The notes: generated by a model from the letters alone, not told the origin. Positions 44,538 through 55,026 are shown, counted from the stretch's first letter. The stretch: 64,000 nucleotides of DNA from Ostreococcus lucimarinus CCE9901 (GCF_000092065.1 NC_009374.1:434001-498000); one strand, 5' to 3'. Program-made: numbers and translations.

Positions 44538-47015
44538 ATGGACGCCCCGATGGATGGCGCCGTGGAAGCCGTCGAAACCACGGGATGGTTCCTCGCGCTC
44601 GCGCTCACGCACGCACCGATGATGGTGTTCACGCTGTACGCGTCGCTGACGATCGTCGAGCGCGCGCTGGGGAGCAAAAGGGGCAAGGTGAAGGAAAAGC
44701 CGCCGGCGCGAGAGGCGCCGCCGTACGTGTGCGTGCAGTTGCCGATGTACAACGAGCCGGCGTGCGCGAAACGGGCGATCGACGCGGCGTGTCTGCTGCA
44801 TTGGCCGCAAGATTTGATAGAGATACAGGTCTTGGACGATAGCTCGGACGGGACGGAGGATGTGGTGGACGACGCGTGCGCGGAGTGGCGGGAACGCGGG
44901 GTGGTGTGCAACGCGCTGCGAGCGAGCGCGGTGCTGAGAGGGAAATCGAGACAGACGAAGGCGGCGGCGTTGGAGTACGGTCGCGCGCGGACTTCGGCCG
45001 ATTTGATTGTGGTTTTAGACGCCGACGCGGTGGTTGAGGAGGATTATTTAGCGAAGATTGTGCCGTATTTCTACGACGAGCGAGGCGAGCGAAGGAGCGA
45101 GGTGGCGGTGGTGCAGCCAGACGTGACGTTTAAGAATTCGTCGCAAAACTTCTTGACGATGCATCAGGCGTTTAAGATGGAAGCAGACGCGATTGTAGGG
45201 AACAGGGCGTACATTCGCGCGTTTGGGTGCGCGCTGCGGGCGGGAAGCGGGGCGATTTGGAGCGCCGCCGCGCTTCGCGGCGTCGGTGGTTGGGACGTAA
45301 ACATGCTCGCGCTGGAAGGGACGGATATGTCCATGCGCACGCGCATGGCTGGGTACAGTGGGAAAGCGGCGGCGAACGTCATCATAGAAACCGAGCTCCC
45401 GTCGACGCTAAGCGCGTACAAAAGTCAACAGTTACGATGGATGTGGGCGTGGGCGTATTTAGCCAAGCGACACTTGGCTAGCGTGTTGTTCAATTCGTTC
45501 AACGGCGTGACCTCGGACATTGGTATCGGGGTTTTGAACGGGAACGTCGCTCGCTTGTGGTTTGCGCTCACAATCGTGCGTCCGGCGCAATGGTTGCTCC
45601 TCGCCGTGTGGTTATTACTCCTCCCTGAGCTCATTTTCGACGGCATGTGGCTCGGCAACGCCCAGCACGTGATTCACGGCGCCGTTTGGTTGTACTTTTT
45701 ACCCCTGTTGCTCATCTTGAAGGCGGATACGTTCGCGATGTCTGATGTAGAAGGTAAAGTTCGCTCGCCCCCGAAGTCCACGGGCGAGGCGATGAGCACG
45801 ATGCGCACGACGTTGCGCAAACTGAGCTGGATCGGCCCGCACGCGTGCGTGTCGCTCGGCATGATCGCCGTGTACTGCACCGGATACGTGCGCGGCATTT
45901 TCGGTTCCACCTACCCTTCCTTCGACGCCCCCGTGAGTCAGCTGCGCACGCCAAAGCTTGGAAATGGCGACGTCGAGCTGAGCGAAGCCGATCGCGGCGC
46001 CGACGAGACTTCTTGCTCGAAGAGTGAGATTTGGCAAATCGTCTTCGAGATGACCTTCGTCGTCGCCACGATTCGCGCGTCGATCGAACTCATGAAGTGG
46101 GCCCCGACGGGCGGGTCAGGGGCGGGGACGATTTCACTCGTTTCCGTGATTGGGTTCGGCATCGCGGCGTGCTGCGTGTACGTCGCCGCGGGAAGCTGGG
46201 ATGACAAGTGCGGTCCGAGAAGTAGCGAGCGCTACCGTCGCGCCAAGACGTCGAGCGTCGAAGAGCGCGCGGGGTTACTGTCGTCTACGACGGCGGCGGC
46301 GACGTTGGCGCCGCCTCGACGGATCAATATGTCTCTCTCATCGAAGTCGCGACGCACGAAAGCGAGCGACATGTACGGTACGAGTACTGTCCCCGCGTTT
46401 GACGTGGAAAGTGGGAAACGAACGCCCGAGGCGTTTAGCGTCGGCGACGAGGACGACGTCCAACCCGTCAGCCTCGACGTCCCGGCGTTGACGAACGCGA
46501 AGGAGATGCAAAAGGCTATCAAAAAGTACAAAAACATGCGAGATCACAATTTCGATCTCGAGAACTTTAGTGAGTACGCGCAGAGCGATGCGACGAGCGT
46601 GATGTCGGAAAATCACGCGCCGTCGCACGTCAACTTTGGATCGCACGCGCCGTCGCACGAAGATTTCGGCAGCGAAATCGGCAGCGCGTTCGGCGACGGC
46701 GACGACGACGAAAGGTCGGTAGACATGGACGGCAAGGATCGCGCCGCGCTGGCGCACGCCATGCAAGCGCAGCACGACTCGCAACAGCGCGCCAAATCGC
46801 TTCGCATGGCGAATTTGCGCGTCAACACCGCGCCCGCGCCGAATCCCAAACGGTCGCGACCGCCGAGGTCGCCGCGCAGCTCCAACGCGACGTCCGCGGA
46901 CAATTCGCCGCGCGCGCCGCTCTCACCCCCGACCGCGGAATCACCCAAACCCATCAGCGCGTCCGATTGGGTCGATTCCCCGATCGTCGTCGACGCGTCG
47001 TCGACGCCTCGATGA
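44538..47015 (+). CDS. CslA/CslC-like family 2 glycosyltransferase
   Basis: 825 residues. N-terminal membrane helix (FLALALTHAPMMVFTLYASLTIV), then the GT2 catalytic domain: YVCVQLPMYNE, IQVLDDSSDGTED (UDP/metal Asp), IVVLDADAVVEEDYL (DxD), and QQLRWMWAW (QxxRW product-binding motif). Four or more C-terminal helices follow (ALTIVRPAQWLLLAVWLLLLPELIF onward), then a 250-residue disordered Ser/Pro-rich cytosolic tail. This is the architecture of plant mannan/glucan synthases CslA and CslC, which act in the Golgi; green algae have a single ancestral type. One oddity: where the general-base Asp of the VED motif is expected, the protein reads LEGTDMSMR, with Gly261 at the Asp place. Confidence 0.87.
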   Translation: MDAPMDGAVEAVETTGWFLALALTHAPMMVFTLYASLTIVERALGSKRGKVKEKPPAREAPPYVCVQLPMYNEPACAKRAIDAACLLHWPQDLIEIQVLDDSSDGTEDVVDDACAEWRERGVVCNALRASAVLRGKSRQTKAAALEYGRARTSADLIVVLDADAVVEEDYLAKIVPYFYDERGERRSEVAVVQPDVTFKNSSQNFLTMHQAFKMEADAIVGNRAYIRAFGCALRAGSGAIWSAAALRGVGGWDVNMLALEGTDMSMRTRMAGYSGKAAANVIIETELPSTLSAYKSQQLRWMWAWAYLAKRHLASVLFNSFNGVTSDIGIGVLNGNVARLWFALTIVRPAQWLLLAVWLLLLPELIFDGMWLGNAQHVIHGAVWLYFLPLLLILKADTFAMSDVEGKVRSPPKSTGEAMSTMRTTLRKLSWIGPHACVSLGMIAVYCTGYVRGIFGSTYPSFDAPVSQLRTPKLGNGDVELSEADRGADETSCSKSEIWQIVFEMTFVVATIRASIELMKWAPTGGSGAGTISLVSVIGFGIAACCVYVAAGSWDDKCGPRSSERYRRAKTSSVEERAGLLSSTTAAATLAPPRRINMSLSSKSRRTKASDMYGTSTVPAFDVESGKRTPEAFSVGDEDDVQPVSLDVPALTNAKEMQKAIKKYKNMRDHNFDLENFSEYAQSDATSVMSENHAPSHVNFGSHAPSHEDFGSEIGSAFGDGDDDERSVDMDGKDRAALAHAMQAQHDSQQRAKSLRMANLRVNTAPAPNPKRSRPPRSPRSSNATSADNSPRAPLSPPTAESPKPISASDWVDSPIVVDASSTPR

Positions 47016-47101
47016 CGCCTCGACGACGAAGCCCGTCTCGCGTCGCGTCGCGTCGCGTCCGCGTCTACAGCGCGCGTTGATTATTTTACACCCAGTCTAC
47101 G

Positions 47102-47353
47102 CTACCCCGTCGCGCCGTCCCCCACCGTCGTCTCGCCCGCCGGAGTCCCCTTTCCCAACCTTCGCGCGCGTTCAAAGTGCAGCGCGCGAAGCATCGCGTT
47201 CACCTCGGCGTACGCGCCCGCGCGCGCCTCGTCCTCGTCCTCGTCCTCGCGCGCGCGTCCCGTGTGCATGCGCTTCACCGCGCGCTGCAGTTCGAGCACC
47301 TCCTCGCCGTCGCTCGCGCTCGGTCGCGCGCGCGTCGCGCGCGTCGTCGTCAT
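47102..47353 (-). CDS. Small hypothetical protein
   Basis: 83 residues from ATG 47353: MTTTRATRARPSASDGEEVL, then a helix-like stretch ELQRAVKRMHTGRA, an acidic loop, and AYAEVNAMLRALHFERARRLG. The ORF is short but the amphipathic helix pattern and moderate amino acid mix look more like protein than the Arg-rich phantom frames nearby. It fills the 505-bp gap between the glycosyltransferase stop and the NOL12 start, and would diverge from NOL12 and converge with the glycosyltransferase. No family recognised. Confidence 0.4.
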   Translation of the reverse strand: MTTTRATRARPSASDGEEVLELQRAVKRMHTGRAREDEDEDEARAGAYAEVNAMLRALHFERARRLGKGTPAGETTVGDGATG

Positions 47354-47520
47354 CGGTCGGCGCGTCGTCGCTCTCGGGCGGTATCGACGGCGCGCGGACG
47401 CGCGACGCGCGCGAGACCGACTCGGACGCGCGCGCGCGATCGCGGCGCGCGCGACGCCGCGCCGCGCGGTCGAATCGCGCGCGCGAACGGCGCGCCGTCG
47501 CCACTCTACGGCGCGCCGAA

Positions 47521-47952
47521 ATGAAACCGAAACCGAAAGATTCGCCCAAGAAGCGCCATCAGCGACCGAAGAGCGGCACGGGCGCGGCCAAGCGCGACAA
47601 ACGCGGCGTCGCGCGACACAAGAGCGCGACGACGGCGTTCGGCGAGGCGACGTTCGACGACGCGAAGCGTAAAGATTGGGTCACCGGGTACCGCAAGCGC
47701 AAGGTTGGACGACGAAAGCAAGCGCAGCACGACGCCGAGCAGCGCGCGCGACGCGAGCGAATCGCGGCGAGGAAGGCGCGGAGGGACGCGGAGCGCGTCG
47801 CGCTCGGTTTGGTGGACGACGAGGGCGAACGCGCGGCGAATGGGGTCGGGGACGCGGTCGAGCGGGACGACGCGGACGTCGACGCGGCGTACGCGAGCGG
47901 CGTCACGGTGACCGTGCGCGCGGGATCAGGCGCGAGCGACGATGGATTTTGA
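47521..47952 (+). CDS. RRP17: NOL12/RRP17-like ribosome-biogenesis protein
   Basis: 143 residues from ATG 47521. The basic start (MKPKPKDSPKKRHQRPKSG) looks like a nucleolar signal. The core TFDDAKRKDWVTGYRKRKVGRRKQAQHDAEQRARRERIAARKARR corresponds to the RRP17/Nol12 motif (FD-x-x-KR-x-x-x-TGF-x-KRK-x-x-RK). RRP17 is a 5'-to-3' exonuclease or cofactor in 5.8S and 25S rRNA maturation. The C-terminus is acidic and shorter than in fungi. The open frame extends upstream to 47077 but that stretch lacks family similarity. Confidence 0.8.
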   Translation: MKPKPKDSPKKRHQRPKSGTGAAKRDKRGVARHKSATTAFGEATFDDAKRKDWVTGYRKRKVGRRKQAQHDAEQRARRERIAARKARRDAERVALGLVDDEGERAANGVGDAVERDDADVDAAYASGVTVTVRAGSGASDDGF

Positions 47953-48057
47953 TTTGTATTTTTTGTATCTCTGTATCTTTGCCTCGAGCGCGCGTTTCGA
48001 TTCGTTTCGCGCGCGTCGGCGTCGGCGCGCGGCAGAGCGCGACTCGCGGCGGCGGCG

Positions 48058-49644
48058 ATGCGCGGTCGGTCGGTTCGACGCGCGCTCGCGCTCGCGCTCG
48101 CGTGCGGCTTGGGTGCGTGACGTAGGGCGCTCGTCGCGACGCGTCGCGGCGGCTCGACGACGGCGCGCGCGCGCGCGGAGGGAACGATCGTGGGGAACGC
48201 GCGCGTCGAGCGAATGCGCGTCGACGCGCGCGAGAGCGGCGAAACGCGACGGCGCGATATCGGACTGACGGCGCGCGAACGCTACCTGTCGAACGCAGCG
48301 ATGGCGCGCGACGCGGAGGGGGCGCGACGCGCGAGCGTGAACGCCTCGGGCGTGTTCAACACCAACGGCTTGCGGTGTCCCGAAGACGTCGAGTGCGAGC
48401 GGTGCGCGGCGCCGCTGAACGCGGCGCCGTTCCGCGCGCCGGTGAACCTGACGGGAGTGCGAGTGATCGGGTGTCGATACCGCGCGGACGTGTGCGACGC
48501 GCTGCGCGAGGAGTCGAAGGCGTGCAAGAGACACGCGCGGTCGCTGTGCGGCGAACAGGACACGCGAGCGCAGGCGAAGACGAAATGTAAACGCGAAATG
48601 AATCGAGCGTGGAAGACGCGGTGCAAGGAAGAACGGACGATGATGGTGTCGCGCGCGGATGGGGCGCTGAAACGGTTCTTGGAAGTGCTGGAAAAGTTGA
48701 AAAGGGCGCGAGCGAAGCGCGCGGCGGGAGGCGCCGGGGACGACTTGACGATGTTAGAGATGGAGCTTTCGCGCTTGAAGACGTCGATCGGGCACGCGTT
48801 CGAGGAGCTGAGAAGTAATCACGGAGGCGTCGCGGTGGGATTGATGTCGGATCGAATGGAAGCGTTCGTGCGCGGGCCGACGCTGTTGGATTCGACGAGC
48901 GATATGTTGGACGTCGTCAACGCCATGAACGCCGTCTTGGGCGAGCTTCAAGGTTTGAGCACCGAAGCGAAAAGCTTGTGCTCGTACGACGCGAACATGG
49001 ACACGTCGGATGGTAAAATTTTGTGCCAAGACATGGAAGAAAAGATGAAGCTTTCGGAGAAGCGCGTCAACCGCTGCGCCGCGCGCCTGAGCGATTATTT
49101 AGCGTCGACGGCGAAAATCGACGCCCTCATCGTAGAGAAGAAGCGTCGGTTCGCGCTTTTGGATTCGCTCGACAAGTTCACCGATTCAATCTCTGGCGCT
49201 TGGTCCGCGGTGCAGTACGAAGGCGACGACGACTTTGTCGAAGAGCCGTCGACGCGCTTCAATCTCACCGAACACGTCACCACGGGCATCGTGCACACGC
49301 TCATGAACCACTACACCACTGTCAGCGCCCGCCACGCGCTCGCCACCGCCGAAATCAAAGAATCCGCGCTTTGCGCGCACATCATTCCAAGATTTCAGCT
49401 CTCTCTCCTCGGCACCGGCTTCAAGCGCGGCGACCTCGCGTGTCCGCCGCCCCACGGCACCTTCATCGCCGGTCGCGAGCTCCCGGACTGGTCCGCCTAC
49501 TTTTTATTCCTCCTCGGCATCGCCGTCGGCGCCGGCGCCACGATCGCCACCAATCGCGCCAACGAAGCCGTGGATTTCGTGCGCACGAATTCCTCCGTCG
49601 TCGTCGCCGTCTTGGTCGTCGTCTTGGCCGGTCGCTTCTTTTAG
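48058..49644 (+). CDS. Signal-peptide, cysteine-rich, coiled-coil membrane protein (two exons)
   Basis: Exons 48058..48112 and 48299..49644, about 466 residues; the junction splits an Ala codon. The 186-nt intron starts GTGCGT, has CTGAC at 48265-48269 and ends GCAG. Exon 1 gives MRGRSVRRALALALACGL, a signal peptide absent from the unspliced frame. A cysteine-rich region follows (CPEDVECERC, CRYRADVCDALREESKACKRH, CKREMNRAWKTRCKEE), then long helices and coiled coil (about residues 155-330), an extracellular or lumenal loop (HIIPRFQLSLL), and two C-terminal hydrophobic helices (YFLFLLGIAVGAGATIATN and SSVVVAVLVVVLAGRFF). No family recognised. The layout is reminiscent of nuclear-envelope fusion proteins of the KAR5/GEX1 type, without their signature. 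Confidence 0.75.
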
Positions 49645-49721
49645 TCGCGCTCGGCCGAGTCCGACTCCAACCGCCGCGCGCGCGTTTGTAACACTACCGC
49701 GCCACCACACGCCGACTCGCC

Positions 49722-50774
49722 ATGTCGCGCTCGCTCGCGACGCGCGAAGTGACGCGCGCCATCGCGCTCGCCCGCGCGTGCGCGCGCGACGCCCGCGCGC
49801 GCGTGAAAATTGCCGGCGGCGCGCGCGCTTCGGGACAAAAGTGCACTTTTTCTCGCCTCGGAAAACACCGGCTCGCGCCCGCGTCGACCGTCGCCGCGCG
49901 CGGCGGCGCGACGCGCGCGACGAACGATGATCTCGCGCGCCTGCACGCGCCGTCTCTTCACCGGTTCTACGTGGACGCGGACTTTGCGCGCGGCGCCGCG
50001 GTGACGCTCTCGCGCGAGGAGACGCGACACGCCACCAAGGCGCTTCGGTTGAAACCGGGCGATCGTTTGGAAGTGTGCGACGGTCGAGGGACGCTCGGCA
50101 TCGCGAGGCTGTGCGCCGTGGACGGCGTGGGGGCGACGGTGGAGGTGGAGGAGATGGTGGCGGACGCGCTCGGGAGCGGGACGGCTTGGGACGTCGCGAG
50201 CGCGTTCGGCGGATTAAAGGGCGGACGAGGGGACTGGTTGGTCGAAAAGTGCGCGGAACTCGGCGCGCGCACGCTCGTACCGTTGTTGACGACGCGATCG
50301 GGGGCGATCGGGGGTGGGGATAGGGACGGGGATAAGAAGCGGTCGGGGAATCGACGCGCGAGCGGCGGCGACGACGACGGCTCGACGGCGAGCGGGCGCG
50401 AGGGTCGGTGGGGGCGCGTCGCGCACGCGGCGAGTAAACAAAGCTTGCGCGTGTACGGCTTACAGGTTGCGCCGCCGATCGGTGTCGAGGCGCTTTGCGA
50501 AGAAATCGCGAAAGATTGTGGCGAGCGGTTGACGTTGCTCGCGGCGGCGGGCGCGCCGCCCATCGCCGACGTCGCGCGCGCTTCGGGACTAGACTTGCGC
50601 TCGGGACGGATCGTCATCGGGCCCGAGGGAGATTTTACGGACGAAGAGTTGAAGGCGATGATCGCGGCGGGCGCACGGCCGGTTGGTTTAGGGTCGTTGC
50701 GTTTACGCGTGGAGACGGCGGCAATTTCCGCGCTCGCCGCCGTGTCGGCGCTCGCAGAGGAAAAAGGTGCGTGA
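49722..50774 (+). CDS. RSME: RsmE-type 16S rRNA m3U methyltransferase, organellar
   Basis: 350 residues. The N-terminal 75 residues (MSRSLATREVTRAIALARACARD) look like a plastid or mitochondrial targeting peptide. PUA-like part: HRFYVDADFARGAAVTLSREETRHATKALRLKPGDRLEVCDGRG. SPOUT part: KGGRGDWLVEKCAELGARTLVPLLTTRS, IVIGPEGDFTDEEL and VGLGSLRLRVETAAISALA, which form the SAM-binding knot. A loop of about 45 low-complexity residues (GGGDRDGDKKRSGNRRASGGD) interrupts the domain. It methylates N3 of U1498 (E. coli numbering) in organellar small-subunit rRNA. Confidence 0.9.
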   Translation: MSRSLATREVTRAIALARACARDARARVKIAGGARASGQKCTFSRLGKHRLAPASTVAARGGATRATNDDLARLHAPSLHRFYVDADFARGAAVTLSREETRHATKALRLKPGDRLEVCDGRGTLGIARLCAVDGVGATVEVEEMVADALGSGTAWDVASAFGGLKGGRGDWLVEKCAELGARTLVPLLTTRSGAIGGGDRDGDKKRSGNRRASGGDDDGSTASGREGRWGRVAHAASKQSLRVYGLQVAPPIGVEALCEEIAKDCGERLTLLAAAGAPPIADVARASGLDLRSGRIVIGPEGDFTDEELKAMIAAGARPVGLGSLRLRVETAAISALAAVSALAEEKGA

Positions 50775-50830
50775 AGCAGCTCTCGCTTGAATATAATATT
50801 GTACACTGGAGTTTCATTCTAAATCATCAT

Positions 50831-52899
50831 CTAATCGCACTTGATCGCTCGGTAAATGTGACGCACGAAGAGCAGGCTCGCCTTGTGCCCGACGGTGCCG
50901 AGCAACAAAAACCAACCGTAACAAATAATGGCCATGTATCCGAAGTAGTACGTGCTCTGCAAAAAGCCCGTCATGTCGCTTCGCAAATGATAATAATAGA
51001 ACGCGTAACCGAAGATCGCGATCGCGGTACTGCCACCGCACAGCACCGAACGCCACCACCATTCGTGGTCTTCCGCGGTGAGCTGAAAGTACGTCAGCGA
51101 AATCGTCATAAACGCCGTGACGAGGATGAGAATGACGAAGACGACGAAGAGTACGCTATAAATCGTGTACACCTTGTGTCCCCAAACCGAAGCGAAAATG
51201 TAGAACAACTCGATGTAAATAGCGCTGAATGGCAAGAAGCTCGCGATGCACATCTGCGGAATCGTCGCGCGGTACCATGGCAGCGCTGGGATGTCGCGCG
51301 GATACTTCGTTGTTCGCACCGGCGCGTTGAACTCTGCCTTGGCGTTTTTACCGGCTATGCCTCCGACGATGGTGAGAGGAATGGTGACGATGGCCCAAAG
51401 CAAGACGATGAGTACGATGGTACCGAAAGGTAACGCCGCCGTGCTCCTGTACGCGATGGCGACGGTGTTCAAAAACGAGAACAACACGCCGAGCGGGCCG
51501 CAAAACAAGACGCACGTCAACAGCACGTTTCGCACCCAGTTTTCACCACCCATTTGTCTGTACGTATTCGCCGAGACGTAGCCTGCGATGCCTGCGGTGA
51601 GCGAGTACATGATCAAACATGCCGCGGTGACTGCACCCATGCTGTACGGGTAAAACGCGCCAACGAGGGCCAACATGAAGACGAAGATGACGAGAAAGAA
51701 GAGTTGCGTTCCAGTGCCTATTATGGCGGCGAACAGCGACCTGCCCCGCGGGAATCGGAACACATCGCCGTGCACATACTTCCAACCGGACTCTTCTTGA
51801 GACTCCAACATTTCTTCGTCTCGCGCAAACTTGACAAAGTCATTCTTCAACACTCTCAACAAAATTGACGCTAAGAAGCCCATCATCAAAATAACCGTCA
51901 CGCACGAGTTGATGATGCTAAACCAATGAATCTCCAGGTGCTCGGGTAAGAAAGAATACCGCGAGTACTTATCCATTCTATCCTTAAACGCCGTCGTCGT
52001 CGGTTTCCAATGCACGCTATAAGAAAACCGCATCGACATCGCCTCGTCCGCCGTGATATCTACCGTCTTCAATGGATCCGTACTCAAGTTGATCTCAATC
52101 ACTCGATCTTCGTTGTACGAAATCTCAAAGTGCACGTGCGTGAACAAGAAATACCTGTTCTCTGCCGCCGCCCCCCCGCGCATGATCTTCTCCACTTTCC
52201 CGATGAAGCCCCAAATCGGCAAGTCGTCGAACGACATTTGAAAGTAGTAGTCATTCTTCACCGCCCGGCGAAACTTCTCCACCTCTTTCCGCTCTAAAAA
52301 CTGCGTGCACAAGTCCACATTCTCCTTATCGATGCCAAATTCTATCTCATAAGGAGACTTGGCGAGCCTATCCCCACCCAGTACTTCACCCAAATCCGTT
52401 CGCTCGCGCTTGACGCCTTCGGGCGAGCGACAAAACGGGAAATCGTAATACTGATATGTCTGCGCGAACGAGCCGGGCGCGACGAGCGAATTCGAGTCAG
52501 TCTTAACGTTCGCATCCGCATCTCCCTCGACGCGCGTTCGCGCGCATTCACAAGACATTTCGACCGCGTCGTCGCGTTTGGATTAATCAATTCGCCGCGC
52601 GCGCGCGTTCGATTTTTCCACTACGACGTCGACGCGCGAAACCGCGCACGCACCTCACTCGGATTGTGAAAAGGTCCAACCTTGTTCGCGAACAGCGCGA
52701 TGTCGTCGCCGCGATCGTATTTCGAGCCCGCGAGGAGCGAACGACCGATGGAGTTCGAAGTCGATCCTCGTTGAAGATCTTCCGCGCGCGCGCTCGACGC
52801 GCGCGTACACAGCACCGCACACGACGCGAGCACCACACACGACTCGAGGAACGCGCGTTTACGCGTTGGACGCGCGCGGGGGCGAGTTCGCGCGGTCAT
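50831..52899 (-). CDS. TM9SF/EMP70 nonaspanin (two exons)
   Basis: Exons 52899..52654 and 52459..50831, phase 0, 624 residues. The 194-nt intron starts GTGCGT, has CTGAC (52496-52500 on this strand) and ends GCAG. Exon 1 provides the signal peptide (ESCVVLASCAVLCTRASSARAE) and KYDRGDDIALFANKVGPFHNPSE; exon 2 continues TYQYYDFPFCRSPEG, recreating the family hallmark across the junction. A lumenal domain, then nine membrane helices (from HWFSIINSCVTVILMMGF), include WVRNVLLTCVLFCGPL, FGTIVLIVLLWAIVTIPLTIVGG and the charged PRDIPALPWYR loop. The C-terminus AIKCD carries the KxD Golgi/COPI retention motif typical of this family. Confidence 0.94.
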
Positions 52900-53010
52900 G
52901 ACCACCGCTCGCGCGTGGGTGTGTGCGGCGCGGCGCGGCGAGCGCGGCGGTTGGACCGCGAGCGGTTTCTCGTTTCGTTCATTTCACGGCGTCGGTTTAT
53001 CTAAGGTTAG

Positions 53011-55026
53011 CTAGACGATTCGCTGGACGCTACCAAATTGTCCGCGAGCTTTTGCAAGCGCGGCAGTGTACGCCTCGTTCGCCGTCTTCCAATCGCTCTT
53101 GTACTTGGCTTTGCGTTCTGGATCGAGCGAGGCCCACCGCTCGCCGAGCGCCTTGCCGACTTCGCGGAAGTTAAAGGTTGGATTTTCCGCCTTGACTGAC
53201 GGGCGTTCGTCCGTCGCGAACGCTAAGAAGGCAGTGAGCGGCTTTTTCATTCCTGGAACTTCCACCTTGGGTTCCGGCGCCTTCTTTGCCTTTGGATCTT
53301 TAGCTTCCTTCTTCGCCTCTGGCTCCTTCGAGCATCGATCTGCACACCGCTGTGAGGCAGTGCTGAGATCTCGCGCCGCCGAGAGCGCTTCGCTGAGATC
53401 GTGCGCCAAGTCGACTTTGATTTTTTCAACCAAGTTTTCGACCGATTTGTCCGTCAACTCGCGGCTTTCCTTGAGCGTACGATTTTCGGTTTCGAGAAGC
53501 TTGACGTTGAGACGCTCTTGTAGAAGTTTCTTTTTCGTGGCTTCGAGTTGCTTCAATGTCTCAACTCTGAACGTCTCATTCGTTGCTCGGGCTGCGATGA
53601 AAGCGGCGCGGTATCGAGTCGCCTCTAGTTGGAATGCTTTAGGACATCCAGTATTCGGTTCAGAGTTGCGCTTTTCCGACCGTAAACTACACTGTTCGAT
53701 GTCTTCATTGGCGTCGCGGAGCTTGTTCATCAACACGGCAATCGTTTCATCCTTCGCGCTCAAACACTTGTTTCGTAGAGCGAGCTCAGTCGTAGATGCC
53801 TGGAGTTCACTTTGCGTGCGCTCTAATGCCATCTTTAGCGACGGGATTTCTCTCATTTTCCGCGCCGCATCGACTCTAAACTCCTCCACTTCCCTCCTGA
53901 GTTGCTCGGACGTGGATTTGAGTGACTTGGACATTTCAGAAATTGATTTGTTCTCCACAGTCAAGCGCTTCACCTCGTCTCGCAGCTCGGCGTCTGAGCA
54001 CGATGCGAGCTCCTTTTGCAACTCGGCGATTTTCGACTTCAGTTGCACATTTTCAGTCTCGGCAGAGGAGAGTAACTCCACATCGTAGTTGAGCTTTTCA
54101 TTCTCGCCTTCTAAAGACGTCTTCTCCGCATCCAATTTTTCATATCGTTCGAGTGCGTCAACCAAATGACGTTGCAACGAGTCGCAACGTCGTTTCAACT
54201 CGTCGCGGTCGGTTAAAAACGATTTTTTCTCTTCATTAAGCACCACGCACGCGCCATTGTGCGAATGCACGTTCTCCGTCTCCGCTTGAATACGATTGTA
54301 ATCCTCGCGCAGGCGCTCCACGTTTTTCCGCAGGGCTGAGATTTGCGCCTCGTACTCGCGCTCTTCGCCATTCGCACGCATCTTCGCGATCGCCTCGGTC
54401 TCCTCTCGCGCAGCTTTCTCCTTGCGAATTTCCGCGCGTAACTGCTGATTGACCGTGCGCAGATGCGCAATCTCTGACGCCCGCGCGTCGGACTCTTTTC
54501 GAATCGCCTCGATACGAGATGGAAGCGCCTGAAAGTCTTCGCGAGAAAAGGCGGTGGGCTCGGATTCGAACGGTGGCGGCAGCGGCGGCGGCGGCGGCGG
54601 CGAAACACCCCGCGGCGTCTCAAGAGCCTCCACATTCACCATCTGCTCCGTCCTAGCTTTCTTCGATCGCGACGCCGTATCGACGTTCTCGACGAGACCA
54701 GTCTCCTTCGACGTCGTCCGATGCGTCGCCGACGTCTCGCCCTCGACTCCTCCGCGCGATCGCGCGTTAATATTTGGTGACGGGTACCCGCGCGTCGACG
54801 CCGCCGCGGCGACGCGCGTGACGTCGCCCCTCCCATGCGGACTCGCGTCGTCGCGCCGAGGCCGAGGCCGCGGCGCGGCGCTCTGCTTCTGTGTCTGTGC
54901 GTCTCGTTCCGCTCGTTTCGTCGTCGTGAGGGCAGGCGCTTCGCACCGGTCGCACGGGTCAGTGGGTTTACGCGTCGGCGCGATGAACAGCCCCCAACGC
55001 GCGGGCTTTGACTTTTTACGCGGCAT
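53011..55026 (-). CDS. Coiled-coil protein with C-terminal HMG box
   Basis: 671 residues. N-terminus MPRKKSKPARWGLFIAPTRKPTDPCDRC contains a CDRC pair and basic residues (NLS-like); a Pro-rich spot (PPPPPPLPPP) sits near residue 145; from about residue 160 to 560 the sequence is nearly continuous coiled coil (IRKESDARASEIAHLRTVNQQLRAEIRKE and onward). Residues 560-590 are a Lys/Glu/Pro linker, and from about 595 an HMG box: MKKPLTAFLAFATDERPSVKAENPTFNFREVGKALGERWASLDPERKAKYKSDWKTANEAY, with the Pro, Phe and Trp positions of the fold. A long rod attached to a DNA-bending domain is uncommon and suggests a chromatin-tethering or chromosome-structure role; this is inference. Confidence 0.8.
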   Translation of the reverse strand: MPRKKSKPARWGLFIAPTRKPTDPCDRCEAPALTTTKRAERDAQTQKQSAAPRPRPRRDDASPHGRGDVTRVAAAASTRGYPSPNINARSRGGVEGETSATHRTTSKETGLVENVDTASRSKKARTEQMVNVEALETPRGVSPPPPPPLPPPFESEPTAFSREDFQALPSRIEAIRKESDARASEIAHLRTVNQQLRAEIRKEKAAREETEAIAKMRANGEEREYEAQISALRKNVERLREDYNRIQAETENVHSHNGACVVLNEEKKSFLTDRDELKRRCDSLQRHLVDALERYEKLDAEKTSLEGENEKLNYDVELLSSAETENVQLKSKIAELQKELASCSDAELRDEVKRLTVENKSISEMSKSLKSTSEQLRREVEEFRVDAARKMREIPSLKMALERTQSELQASTTELALRNKCLSAKDETIAVLMNKLRDANEDIEQCSLRSEKRNSEPNTGCPKAFQLEATRYRAAFIAARATNETFRVETLKQLEATKKKLLQERLNVKLLETENRTLKESRELTDKSVENLVEKIKVDLAHDLSEALSAARDLSTASQRCADRCSKEPEAKKEAKDPKAKKAPEPKVEVPGMKKPLTAFLAFATDERPSVKAENPTFNFREVGKALGERWASLDPERKAKYKSDWKTANEAYTAALAKARGQFGSVQRIV

